Assembly: GCF_003143935.1 (NCBI RefSeq)
Contig: NZ_QFRX01000001.1
Location: 9,009,356-9,073,355, forward strand
Origin: Streptomyces sp. Act143
GTDB lineage: Bacteria; Actinomycetota; Actinomycetes; Streptomycetales; Streptomycetaceae
Direction: 5' to 3'
DNA: 64,000 nucleotides
The notes beneath the pieces are model-generated. The model saw nothing but the letters and a program-made list of their open reading frames with translations. It was not told the origin of the DNA and ran no database searches. This document shows positions 52,938 to 61,360 of the stretch, piece after piece (the first letter of the stretch is position 1; each line of letters starts with the position of its first letter). A program made the translations under genes and the position numbers.

Positions 52938-53843
52938 GTGAAGGTCGGCTGCATCGGACTCGGCGACATCGCCCAGAAGGCCTACCTGCCGGTGCTCGGC
53001 GGCCTGCCCGGCGTCGAACTCCACCTCCAGACCCGGACGCCCGCCACCCTGGCCAGGGTCGCCGACGGCCTTCACCTCCCCGAGGGACAGCGGCACCAGG
53101 ACCTCGACACGCTGCTCGCCACAGGCCTGGACGCGGCCTTCGTGCACGCGCCGACCGCCGTGCACCCGGAGATCGTGACGCGGCTGCTGGAGGCGGGCGT
53201 ACCGACGTACGTCGACAAGCCGCTGGCCTACGAACTCGCCGACTCCGAGCGGCTGGTGACGCTCGCGGAGGAGCGCGGGGTGTCGCTGGCCGTCGGTTTC
53301 AACCGGCGGTTCGCGCCCGGGTACGCGCAGTGCGCCGACCACCCGCGCGAGCTGATCCTCATGCAGAAGAACCGCATCGGGCTGCCCGAGGAACCGCGTT
53401 CGATGATCCTCGACGACTTCATCCACGTCGTCGACACCCTGCGCTTCCTCGCCCCCGGCCCGGTCGACGACGTGACCGTGCGCGCCCGCGTCCAGGACGG
53501 TCTGCTGCACCACGTCGTCCTCCAGCTCGCCGGGGACGGCTTCACCGCGCTCGGCGTGATGAACCGGCTCAGCGGCTCCGCCGAGGAGATCCTGGAGGTC
53601 TCCGGCCAGGACACCAAGCGTCAGGTCGTCAACCTCGCCGAGATCGTCGACCACAAGGGCCAGCCGACCGTGCGCCGGCGCGGGGACTGGGTGCCGGTGG
53701 CCCGGCAGCGCGGCATCGAACAGGCGGTGCTCGCCTTCCTCGACGCGGTGCGCGCGGGCAAGGTGCTCAGCGCCCGGGACGCGCTGGCGACCCATGAGCT
53801 GTGCGAGCGGGTGGTACGCGCGGTGCGGGAGCGGTCCGCCTGA
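52938..53843 (+). CDS. Gfo/Idh/MocA family oxidoreductase
   Basis: 301 aa. Rossmann GLGDIAQKAYLP, and VDKPLAYELADSERL with the family's conserved EKP-type Lys. NAD(P)-dependent sugar or cyclitol dehydrogenase fold. AGGGAGAT precedes GTG 52938, 12 nt after the monooxygenase gene, so it is probably in one operon with it. Its last 77 bp overlap the end of the opposite lnt gene. Confidence 0.9.
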   Translation: MKVGCIGLGDIAQKAYLPVLGGLPGVELHLQTRTPATLARVADGLHLPEGQRHQDLDTLLATGLDAAFVHAPTAVHPEIVTRLLEAGVPTYVDKPLAYELADSERLVTLAEERGVSLAVGFNRRFAPGYAQCADHPRELILMQKNRIGLPEEPRSMILDDFIHVVDTLRFLAPGPVDDVTVRARVQDGLLHHVVLQLAGDGFTALGVMNRLSGSAEEILEVSGQDTKRQVVNLAEIVDHKGQPTVRRRGDWVPVARQRGIEQAVLAFLDAVRAGKVLSARDALATHELCERVVRAVRERSA

Positions 53844-55335
53844 GCCGTACGGCCGTCAGGCCCTGTACGACGCACCAGGCGGCCAGGATCAGCAGCGCCA
53901 CGTCCGTCGGCCAGTCGCCGAGGCGGACGTACGGGGTGACGCCGGTGGCCAGCGGGACGTCGTAGACCGCGGACGTGCTCGCGTCCGTGGGCAGCCAGGA
54001 GCCGACCCGCTGTCCTTCCGGGCCGTACACCGCCGACACCCCGGTCAGCGTCGCGTGCACCATCGGGCGGCCCGTCTCCGCGGCACGCAGGGCGGCCAGC
54101 GAGGCGTGCTGTTCGGGCGCCCAGCTCTCCTGGAACGTCGACGTCGCCGACTGCGCGATCAGCACCTCGGCGCCGGCCTCCGCGAGATGGCGGCTCATGT
54201 CGGGGAACGCGGACTCGAAGCAGACCATCGGGCCGATCTGCAGCCCGTGCCCTACGTCCATCACGACCTGTTCGCTGCCGCGCCGCCGGTCCTCGCCCGC
54301 GGCCTTGCCCACCGAGGTCGCCCAGCCGAGCAGGGAGCGGGCCGGGATGTACTCGCCGAACGGCACGAGCCGCATCTTGTCGTACCGGTCCCCGGTGAGC
54401 CCGTCCGGGCCGACCAGCACCGAGCTCTTGTAGATGCCGGGCTTGTCGGAGCGGCGGGCGTCCACGTTGACGAGGATGTCGGCGCCGGTCTCCCGGGAGA
54501 GCGCGGCGAGCCTTCCGGCCAGGTCGGGCCGGTCGCCGAGGTCGAAGCCGACACTGCTCTCGCCCCACACGACCAGGTCGACGTCCCGCCCGGCGAGTTC
54601 GCGGGTCAGCCGCTCCTCGCGGGCGAAGCGCTTGTCGCCGCTGCCCAGCCCGTCGATGACACCCGGCTGCACGACCGCGATCCGCACCCGGCCGTCCGCT
54701 TCGGGACGCGGTGACCACGTCCAGGCCGCGGAGGTGACGGCGGCGGTGGCGACGAGACCGGCGACCGCGGGCACGCGGGACCGGGGGAGGACCACCAGGA
54801 CGGCGACCGCGACGTTCACGGCCACGATCAGGAAGCTGATCAGCCACACTCCACCGACCGAGGCCAGCCGCAGCGCGGGCTCCACCTGCCACTGACTGGA
54901 GCCGAGCACGCCCCACGGCCCGCCCAGCCCCTGCCAGGAGCGGACCAGCTCCACCAGCAGCCAGCCCGACGGGAGGACGAAGAAGGCGCCGACGACCCGC
55001 CGGCCGGGGCCGGTCAGAAAGTGCCGGACCAGCCATCCCCAGGGCGCCCACAGCCCGCCGAGCAGGGCCGCGATGACGAGCGTGAAGACATGCAGGCTCG
55101 GCAGCAGCCAATGGTGCATCGCCAGCATGAAGCCGAACCCGCCCGCCCAGCCGTCGTACGCCGCCCGCTTCCCGGTCGGTGCGGAGCGGGCCAGCGTGAT
55201 CCAGGGGACCAGGGCGACGTAGGCGAACCACCACAGCGAGGGGGCCGGGAAGGCGAGCACGGGCAGCGCCCCGGCCAGGGCGGCGACCGCGGATCTCCGC
55301 CACGGGGTGGTGAGCCAGTGGCCGAGCGTCTTCAT
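53767..55335 (-). CDS. lnt: Apolipoprotein N-acyltransferase
   Basis: 522 aa. Eight or so membrane helices (residues 10-215) and an extracellular nitrilase-type domain with the triad Glu in VVWGESSVG, Lys in YDKMRLVPFGEY and Cys in PMVCFESAFP. It adds the third acyl chain to lipoproteins, several of which are encoded in this window. The tail has about 25 extra Pro/Ala/Arg residues. GGGAGG precedes ATG 55335. Confidence 0.95.
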   Translation of the reverse strand: MKTLGHWLTTPWRRSAVAALAGALPVLAFPAPSLWWFAYVALVPWITLARSAPTGKRAAYDGWAGGFGFMLAMHHWLLPSLHVFTLVIAALLGGLWAPWGWLVRHFLTGPGRRVVGAFFVLPSGWLLVELVRSWQGLGGPWGVLGSSQWQVEPALRLASVGGVWLISFLIVAVNVAVAVLVVLPRSRVPAVAGLVATAAVTSAAWTWSPRPEADGRVRIAVVQPGVIDGLGSGDKRFAREERLTRELAGRDVDLVVWGESSVGFDLGDRPDLAGRLAALSRETGADILVNVDARRSDKPGIYKSSVLVGPDGLTGDRYDKMRLVPFGEYIPARSLLGWATSVGKAAGEDRRRGSEQVVMDVGHGLQIGPMVCFESAFPDMSRHLAEAGAEVLIAQSATSTFQESWAPEQHASLAALRAAETGRPMVHATLTGVSAVYGPEGQRVGSWLPTDASTSAVYDVPLATGVTPYVRLGDWPTDVALLILAAWCVVQGLTAVRLRRTAPAPRVPPARTAHGSPARPGR

Positions 55336-55407
55336 GCGGCGCCTCCCTACCCCGTGCGTCCCTCCAGTGTGCTCGGTACGGACGCCCCGGGGACAGAGGG
55401 CATCGCC

Positions 55408-55902
55408 TCAGTTGATCACGGGCGCGGGCCGGGGGCCCGGAAGGCGCCGCCACTTCTCGTGCACGACCACCTCGCGCAGCCGCCAGCCGTCGGCCGTGCG
55501 CAGCAGCCCGAAGGCGTACCGGCCGCCGCACACGAAGTCGGGCGCCGAGGACGCCTCGCCGTCCTGGCCGTCCCGCACGAAGCGCATCGGATTGATGTAG
55601 TCGGCCTGCACCCGGGCCGTGTCTCCCGTGTCGTGGTCCAGCGTGCCGAAGGTGACGCGGCGGTTGACGATCAGATGCTGCCGCATCGAGAAGAGGCTCA
55701 GGCTCTCCGCCAGCCAGGCCGCGACCTGCCCGGCGTCCCCCTCGACCCCGCCGGCCGACCGGTAGTCCGCCCGCCCGTCCGGGGCGAACAGGCTTCGGTA
55801 CGCCGTCCAGTCGCCGTCGTCCACGGCCACCGCGTAGTCGGTGATCAGTCCGTCGACGGCCAGCCGGTCCATCACGGTGGCGAGCTCCACACGCTGCGTC
55901 AT
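55408..55902 (-). CDS. SnoaL-like / NTF2-fold protein
   Basis: 164 aa with the nuclear-transport-factor-2 fold used by polyketide cyclases and small dehydratases (LITDYAVAVDDGDWTAYRSLFAPDG, VNRRVTFGTLDHDTGDTARV). It is probably co-expressed with the FAD monooxygenase upstream on the same strand. ATG 55902 is used; ATG 55920 is possible; neither has a good ribosome binding site. Confidence 0.82.
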   Translation of the reverse strand: MTQRVELATVMDRLAVDGLITDYAVAVDDGDWTAYRSLFAPDGRADYRSAGGVEGDAGQVAAWLAESLSLFSMRQHLIVNRRVTFGTLDHDTGDTARVQADYINPMRFVRDGQDGEASSAPDFVCGGRYAFGLLRTADGWRLREVVVHEKWRRLPGPRPAPVIN

Positions 55903-56002
55903 GGGCCGAGTGTTGGGCATGGGACGGGCCGGGCCAAGGGGTGTGCGCCGACAATCGGGCCGCGGAGGGCTCCAGTCGGGTCCGTGGTCGGGGGCGCGGC
56001 GC

Positions 56003-57181
56003 TCATCGCGGCGCCGGATCGTCGAGGACGTCGGCGGCCCAGGCGCTCGACGCCGACCAGAAACGGTGCTCCGCCGCGTGGGCCGCCATCCGGGCGTCGC
56101 GCGCACGGGCCGCCGGGCCGTCCGGCAGATGGAACTCCTCGCCCGCGCGCGCGGAGCGGGCCTGCATGCCGGTGGCGGCGGCCAGGCGCCTGCCCACATA
56201 CCGGTCGAGCGCCTCGGGTACGTCGTCCGAGGCCGCGTTCGTGAGACAGTCGCCCAGCACGGCCGCGTCGAGGATCGCCTGCGCCGCACCCTGTGCCTGG
56301 AAGGGCACCATGGCGTGGGCGCTGTCGCCCAGCAACGTCACCCGCCCTACGTGCCAACGGGCCAGCGGAGTACGGGTGTAGATGCCCCAGCGGTACATCC
56401 GCCCCGCGCGTTCCAGGACTTGGACCACCCGGTGCTCCCACCCCGTGAACGCCCGTAGCGGTTCTCCGGGTTCCGCCAGCGCGGTCCACGACTCGTGTGC
56501 CGTCTCCGTCCCGAACACGGCGACGACGTTGAGGAGTTCACCCCGGCGCAGCCAGTAGTGGACGAAGTGCCGGCCGGGCCCGAGCCATATCCCGGTGTCC
56601 GGCAGTTCCAGATCGGCGACCTCGGTGGCCGGAAGCAGCGCCCGGTAGGCGGCCGTCCCCGAGAACACCGCCTCGTCCGCCCCGAACAGCCACCGGCGGG
56701 CCGCGGAGCGGATGCCGTCGGCGGCCACCACCAGGTCCGCCGTGAGGCGTTCGCCGTCGGCGGTCGTCACCGTGGCCGACTTGTCGTCCTGGTCGATGCC
56801 CACGACCTCGGTGCCCAGACGTACCGACCCGGGCGGCACCGCGGCGGCCAGCGCCTGCTGGAGATCGGCCCGGTGGACCTGCAGATAGGGCGCCCCGAAC
56901 TCGTCGTCGACCTCACGTCCCAGCGTGTAACGGCAGATCTCCGTGCCGTCGGACCAGGTACGGAAGCTGAGCCGGCCGGGCGGCGCGGCCTGCGCGGCGA
57001 CCGCGTCGAGCCGGCCCAGCCGACGCAGCACCCGCGTGGCGTTCGGGGCGAGTTGGATTCCGGCACCGGTCTCGGTGTACCGCGGTGTCTGCTCGACCAG
57101 CGTCACCTCGACCCCGGCCCGGCGCAGCGCCAGCGTCGCGGCCAGTCCCCCGATGCCTGCGCCCATGACGATCGCTCGCAT
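56003..57181 (-). CDS. FAD-dependent monooxygenase (salicylate hydroxylase-like)
   Basis: 392 aa: MGAGIGGLAATLALRRAGVEV, VVAADGIRSAARRW and LGDSAHAMVPFQAQGAAQA. Group A aromatic hydroxylase. Its partner downstream is a SnoaL-like protein, suggesting a two-step change of an aromatic compound. ATG 57181 follows TACCGT by 6 nt and may be leaderless. Confidence 0.9.
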   Translation of the reverse strand: MRAIVMGAGIGGLAATLALRRAGVEVTLVEQTPRYTETGAGIQLAPNATRVLRRLGRLDAVAAQAAPPGRLSFRTWSDGTEICRYTLGREVDDEFGAPYLQVHRADLQQALAAAVPPGSVRLGTEVVGIDQDDKSATVTTADGERLTADLVVAADGIRSAARRWLFGADEAVFSGTAAYRALLPATEVADLELPDTGIWLGPGRHFVHYWLRRGELLNVVAVFGTETAHESWTALAEPGEPLRAFTGWEHRVVQVLERAGRMYRWGIYTRTPLARWHVGRVTLLGDSAHAMVPFQAQGAAQAILDAAVLGDCLTNAASDDVPEALDRYVGRRLAAATGMQARSARAGEEFHLPDGPAARARDARMAAHAAEHRFWSASSAWAADVLDDPAPR

Positions 57182-57379
57182 GCCACGACGGTAGCGAAGA
57201 CGACCGCGGTGCGGTGCGGGGGATTTCGGGCGTCGCCCAGCAGGGCGAGGAGGGGGTGCTGGGGGTGCTGGGGGGTTGAGACGGCTCCATCATGACAGGT
57301 CGGAGCGGGTCTTCGTAGGACGAACGGCACTGCCCGGGAGGCTTGTTGCGGCCCCCTCCCGGCTCTGAGAATCGCCGTC

Positions 57380-58627
57380 ATGAATCACTCGGAGAAGGTC
57401 GATCAGGATGCGGTGCTGAGGGCGCGGACGATTCTGCTCGAGTCGGGGAGGCCGAGCGTCGCGCGGCAGGTCGAGGCGTACCGGGTGCTGTCGGCGGTGA
57501 GTCCGCTGACCTATGGTCCGAAACTGGTCGAGGCGCTGGTGTCGTACGGATACCAGCCGGAGGTCCGTGACCTGCCGGAAGCGCGGCTGGCCCGGCACGC
57601 GGAGGCGGTGGCCGTGGCGCGGCGCATCGACGAGGGGGACCCGCGGCGGACCGAGCTGCTGGTCCGGGCCCTGGACTCCTACCAGCACGGCCTCTACGCC
57701 CTGGGGCGCCGGACGGAGGGCCTCGCCGTCTGTGAGGAGATGGCCGCGGCCGGGCGGTGGGGCTTCGACCACGGGCAGGTGCAGAGCCCCATGTACGGGC
57801 ACTGGCGGCTTTCGGAGGTTCTGGCCGAGGAGGGACGGTACGACGAGGCGGCGGAGATCTGCGGGAAGTCGGTCGACGCGATGCGGCCGCTGACCCCGGA
57901 GGACAACTCCTTCTGGTCGGTGGTGCGGTGGGTCGCCGCACTGGAGGCCGCCGGACGGCAGGAGGCGGCGATCGACGCCTTCGCGGAACTGGTGGACATC
58001 ACCCGGGCGGAAGTCGCCGCGGACAGCACCGCGTTGGCGATCCAGGTGTGGCAACTGACCCACCAAGCACGGATGCTGGATACCGCCGATCGCCGGAGCG
58101 GGGCCGCGGCGGCCCGGCAGGAGGCCCTCGTCCTCCTGGCCGAGCTGGATCTCACCGGTGAGCGCAAGAGCTGGAGCAACATCCTGTCGTGGTGGGTCAC
58201 CCTGCTCGCCCTGTCGGGCCGGTCCGCGGAGCCCGTACCGGACGCGCAGACACCGGGTCCGGGCTTCGGTGCGCCGTACCTGGACTGGTCGACGGATGTC
58301 AGACACGCCTACTTCGAGGGGCTGGAGACGCTGGAGGAACAGGTCGCCGCGCTGCGCGAGGACCCGTCCACCCCGCTGCCTGAGCTGATCGCCCAGCACC
58401 GCAGACTGACCGTACGCACCGCCGTGTACCGGGAACAGCGCCACCACCGCATCCTCAAACCACTGCGCCCGGTCTTCGCCGAGGGCGTGGCCCTCGCCCG
58501 CCGCCTCGGCGAGCCGGAGAGCCTGCGCGAGGCCCTGACGGACCGGGCCATGTTCCTCGTCGCGGCCATGCAGTACGGCGAGGCGTACGACGACTTCCGC
58601 GAAGCCTGTGAGCTGCCGGTCCGCTGA
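57380..58627 (+). CDS. TPR-like hypothetical protein
   Basis: 415 aa, all-helical with tetratricopeptide-like pairs (AVAVARRIDEGDPRRTELLVRAL; WRLSEVLAEEGRYDEAAEICGKS; WVAALEAAGRQEAAIDAFAEL). No enzyme motif, signal peptide or membrane segment. Such proteins in Streptomyces often act as scaffolds or regulators. ATG 57380 lacks a clear ribosome binding site; GAGAAT (57367-57372) with TTGTTG 18 bp upstream may give a leaderless transcript. Confidence 0.75.
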   Translation: MNHSEKVDQDAVLRARTILLESGRPSVARQVEAYRVLSAVSPLTYGPKLVEALVSYGYQPEVRDLPEARLARHAEAVAVARRIDEGDPRRTELLVRALDSYQHGLYALGRRTEGLAVCEEMAAAGRWGFDHGQVQSPMYGHWRLSEVLAEEGRYDEAAEICGKSVDAMRPLTPEDNSFWSVVRWVAALEAAGRQEAAIDAFAELVDITRAEVAADSTALAIQVWQLTHQARMLDTADRRSGAAAARQEALVLLAELDLTGERKSWSNILSWWVTLLALSGRSAEPVPDAQTPGPGFGAPYLDWSTDVRHAYFEGLETLEEQVAALREDPSTPLPELIAQHRRLTVRTAVYREQRHHRILKPLRPVFAEGVALARRLGEPESLREALTDRAMFLVAAMQYGEAYDDFREACELPVR

Positions 58628-58636
58628 TCCGGGGCG

Positions 58637-59206
58637 TCACACGGCCGCGCCCAGCCGCTCGAACGCGGTGGGTGTCGGGCGGCCGGGCAGGAACTCCTTG
58701 ATGCGCACGGCGCATTCGCGCGGGGTGGCGCGGCTCGTGTCGCACTCGATGTCGTAGATCCCGTGGGAGTGCACCTGCTCCAGCTGACGCGCCGCGAGCC
58801 CGGCCGGCCGGTCGCCGCGCCCGCGCTCGCGGCGCTCCAGCTCCTCCGGCGGGCAGTGCACACCGACGAACACCACCTGCCGGGGAACGAACAGGGACAG
58901 GCAGTCGCGGAGCCGCCACTCGGCGCTCAGGACATGGTCGACGACGACGTTGTTCCCCGCGGCGGCCATTCCGGCGACCGCGCGGTGGAAGCCCTGCCAG
59001 GTGCGGTGCAGCACGGTGCCCAGCTGGTCCGGCGGCACCGGCGCACTCGACCGCATCGCGTGGAAGGCGTCCACGGGCAGGTGGAAGTACGGCTCGTCGA
59101 GCACCGACAGCAACGCGGTCGCGATGCTCGACTTGCCCGAACTGGAGGTGCCGTTCAGGAAGATGACGAGGCCCTGGCGCGGGGGGACGCTGTCGAGGTG
59201 TCTCAT
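58637..59206 (-). CDS. Chloramphenicol phosphotransferase-like kinase
   Basis: 189 aa P-loop protein: LNGTSSSGKSS (residues 18-26) is Walker A, followed by the CPT-family VDAFHAMRS and VVVDHVLSAEWRL. Relatives phosphorylate chloramphenicol or related small molecules; the substrate here is unknown and resistance is not implied. TAAGAT (59221-59216) ends 7 nt before ATG 59206, suggesting a leaderless mRNA. Confidence 0.85.
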   Translation of the reverse strand: MRHLDSVPPRQGLVIFLNGTSSSGKSSIATALLSVLDEPYFHLPVDAFHAMRSSAPVPPDQLGTVLHRTWQGFHRAVAGMAAAGNNVVVDHVLSAEWRLRDCLSLFVPRQVVFVGVHCPPEELERRERGRGDRPAGLAARQLEQVHSHGIYDIECDTSRATPRECAVRIKEFLPGRPTPTAFERLGAAV

Positions 59207-59249
59207 GGAGTGGATCTTAGGAGGGGTGCGTCCGGGAGAGGATGGCCCT

Positions 59250-59828
59250 ATGACATACGCCGCCCTCTTCCGCCACCAGTTCTGGGGCGAAGGCACATAC
59301 GAACTGGCCATCGAGGTCGGTTCGAGTGACGACGCCGACCTGCAGGCCGTCCTGGACGCGGTGTGGGGCGCGGCGGGGGTGCGGGGCTGCTACGGGCACC
59401 GGGACCGGGAGCCGGAGGAGCAGGAGGCCGTGCCGTGCTCGGTGGTCTCGCTGGAGGAGTTCGGACAGCTCCTCGGCCGGGTCCGGCTGCCTTCGGGGGA
59501 GCTTGTCGTGTGTGAGGTGACGGCGGTGCGGGGCGGTGACGACAGCGGCGACTGGCTGGATCTCGGTGTGCCGCTCTCGGCCTTGCGGCAGGCGGGCGTG
59601 ACCTTCGAGGACGGTCCCTACCACCGCTCCGCTGCCGCGGACGACTGGCTGGCCGTCATCGGCCTGGACGCGTTCCGCAGGGCGCCCTTCAGTCTCGGCC
59701 TGGTCGGGTGGAGCGTCTCCGGCCTGGCCGACGCCGGGACGCTGGACGGCGTGCTGCCGGCGAAGCGTGGCATGGGCTATCTGCTGCCCGGCGGCGGGGG
59801 CCTGCGCTACGGAGCCGTCAACGACTGA
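59250..59828 (+). CDS. Conserved hypothetical protein
   Basis: 192 aa, acidic, without a named domain that I recognise. It begins MTYAALFRHQFWGEGTYELA and has a central region typical of small soluble proteins (LDLGVPLSALRQAG). It is divergent from the CPT-like kinase with only 43 bp between the starts, so regulation is shared. ATG 59250 has GAGAGGA upstream. Confidence 0.72.
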   Translation: MTYAALFRHQFWGEGTYELAIEVGSSDDADLQAVLDAVWGAAGVRGCYGHRDREPEEQEAVPCSVVSLEEFGQLLGRVRLPSGELVVCEVTAVRGGDDSGDWLDLGVPLSALRQAGVTFEDGPYHRSAAADDWLAVIGLDAFRRAPFSLGLVGWSVSGLADAGTLDGVLPAKRGMGYLLPGGGGLRYGAVND

Positions 59829-59842
59829 GCCGGGCGGCCCGG

Positions 59843-60022
59843 TCAGGCCGCCTCGATGACACTGCCGCGGATCGCGGCCGCCCACTCGACCACCAGCAGC
59901 TCGTACTCCTCGCGCTCCTGGGTCGACAGCGAACCGCCCGCCCGCAGCCACAACGCACGGATCTGCTCGTTCACTTCGGCAGCAGACCGCACGGAACCAG
60001 AGGCCATGGAATCGGGGGACAT
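59843..60022 (-). CDS. 59-aa unknown protein with damage-type promoter
   Basis: 59 aa, MSPDSMASG at the start and a helical acidic body (SAAEVNEQIRALWLRAG, STQEREEYELLVVEW). No known family. ATG 60022 follows the -10 TAGGCT by exactly 7 nt, so it is almost certainly leaderless. The promoter is the PafBC type. A DNA-damage-inducible small protein is the best guess; binding partners are unknown. Confidence 0.72.
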   Translation of the reverse strand: MSPDSMASGSVRSAAEVNEQIRALWLRAGGSLSTQEREEYELLVVEWAAAIRGSVIEAA

Positions 60023-60029
60023 GCGGACA

Positions 60030-60051
60030 AGCCTAGGGGCAAGCACTGACA
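60030..60051 (-). promoter_or_regulatory. DNA-damage (PafBC-type) promoter of the 59-aa gene
   Basis: On the minus strand TGTCAGTG (60051-60044), then CTTGCCCC (8 nt), then TAGGCT (60035-60030). Same spacing as dinB, ung and the gene at 49771. Confidence 0.75.
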
Positions 60052-60123
60052 CTGCGCTACCGAACGGCTACCCACAACGTATGTGATGGGTCACGGCGTT
60101 CACTGGGCGAACGTGTTGGATTT

Positions 60124-60169
60124 CGTCCGCGGGCCCCACGGCCCCCATGGACCCCGCGGGCCGCGGACG
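60124..60169 (-). terminator. uppP terminator hairpin
   Basis: CGTCCGCGG (60124-60132) pairs with CCGCGGACG (60161-60169). The GC-rich loop can fold further. It lies 10 nt beyond the uppP stop on the minus strand. Confidence 0.55.
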
Positions 60170-60178
60170 CCGGGGGTG

Positions 60179-61054
60179 TCAGCCCGACGACTCCGCCGCG
60201 TGCGGGCTGAGCGCGCCGACCGACACGAGCACGATGACCAGGATGCCGAGCGCGATGCGGTACCAGACAAACGGCATGAAGCTCTTGGTGGAGATGAACT
60301 TCATGAACCACGCGATGACCGCATACCCGACGGCGAACGCCACGATCGTCGCGAAGATCGTCGGCCCCCACTCCACATGGCCGCCCTCCAGCGCGTCCTT
60401 GGTCTCGAACAGGCCGGAGGCCAGCACGGCGGGGATGGCGAGGAGGAAGGAGTAGCGGGCCGCGGCCTCGCGCCGGTAGCCCATGAAGAGGCCGCCGCTG
60501 ATGGTGGCGCCGGAGCGGGAGACGCCCGGGATCAGGGCGCAGGCCTGGCAGAGGCCGAAGATCAGGCCGTCCCGGACGCCCAGGTCCTCCAGCGACTTGC
60601 GCTGGGTCGGCGCGCGGTGCTTGCCGCCGCTCTCGTCGCGGGCGGCCATGCGGTCGGCGATGCCGATGACGACGCCGACCACGATGAGCATGGTCGCGGT
60701 GATGCGCAGATCGCGGAACGGGCCCTCGATCTGATCCTTGAGGGTGACGCCGAGCAGGCCGATCGGGATCGAGCCGACGATCACCAGCCAGCCCATCTGG
60801 GCGTCGTGGTCGCTGCGCATGGCCTTGTTCGTCAGCGACCGGAACCAGGCCGCGATGATGCGCCCGATGTCCTTGCGGAAGTAGATCAGCACGGCGGCCT
60901 CGGTGCCGATCTGGGTGATCGCCGTGAAGGCCGCGCCCGGGTCCTTCCACTCGAAGAAGGCCGCCGTCAGCCGCAGATGCGCGCTGGAGGAGACCGGGAG
61001 GAACTCGGTGAGCCCCTGGACGAGTCCGAGGATGAGGGATTCAAACCAAGACAT
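60179..61054 (-). CDS. uppP: Undecaprenyl-diphosphate phosphatase
   Basis: 291 aa, eight membrane helices. BacA/UppP motifs: QGLTEFLPVSSSAHL near the N-terminus and PGVSRSGATISGGLFMG. It regenerates undecaprenyl phosphate, the lipid carrier for peptidoglycan, and gives bacitracin tolerance when abundant. ATG 61054 starts MSWFESLILGLVQ; upstream residues to 61102 are not part of the family. Confidence 0.95.
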   Translation of the reverse strand: MSWFESLILGLVQGLTEFLPVSSSAHLRLTAAFFEWKDPGAAFTAITQIGTEAAVLIYFRKDIGRIIAAWFRSLTNKAMRSDHDAQMGWLVIVGSIPIGLLGVTLKDQIEGPFRDLRITATMLIVVGVVIGIADRMAARDESGGKHRAPTQRKSLEDLGVRDGLIFGLCQACALIPGVSRSGATISGGLFMGYRREAAARYSFLLAIPAVLASGLFETKDALEGGHVEWGPTIFATIVAFAVGYAVIAWFMKFISTKSFMPFVWYRIALGILVIVLVSVGALSPHAAESSG

Positions 61055-61248
61055 GAAGGTACGGAGTCCAAGCGCTGATCGTGGAAGGAGCGACGGGCAC
61101 ACCGAGCCGCCCGGGCCACGGTGATCACAGGTGTGGAGGGCAGCCTAGCGTCCGCCGGTGACGGGTCCGGCACAGGGGCTTCGCGGGGAGTTCGGGGGGA
61201 GGCGGTGACCAGGGGGTGAGAAGACCCCGTGGGCTGGGGTACGACCTG

Positions 61249-61300
61249 TTGACCGGTCATAGTCCCGCCGCTTAGGTTGCTGCGGAGAGAAAGCGCTTGC
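61249..61300 (+). promoter_or_regulatory. Promoter with LacI-type operator of the Gfo/Idh operon
   Basis: TTGACC (61249-61254), 18-bp spacer, TAGGTT (61273-61278). The operator GAAAGCGCTTGC (61289-61300) contains the palindrome AAGCGCTT and sits at the predicted RNA start, like classic LacI-family sites. Confidence 0.8.
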
Positions 61301-61360
61301 TGGTCGTATGGCAGGCGTCGGCGCTGTCCGCCGTTCGTACGAGGAGTGCTGATCACGCCC

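Noticed and set aside
57244..57280. GGGGGTGCT microrepeats
   Set aside because: Three short units only, plausible slippage in GC-rich DNA with no link to a feature.
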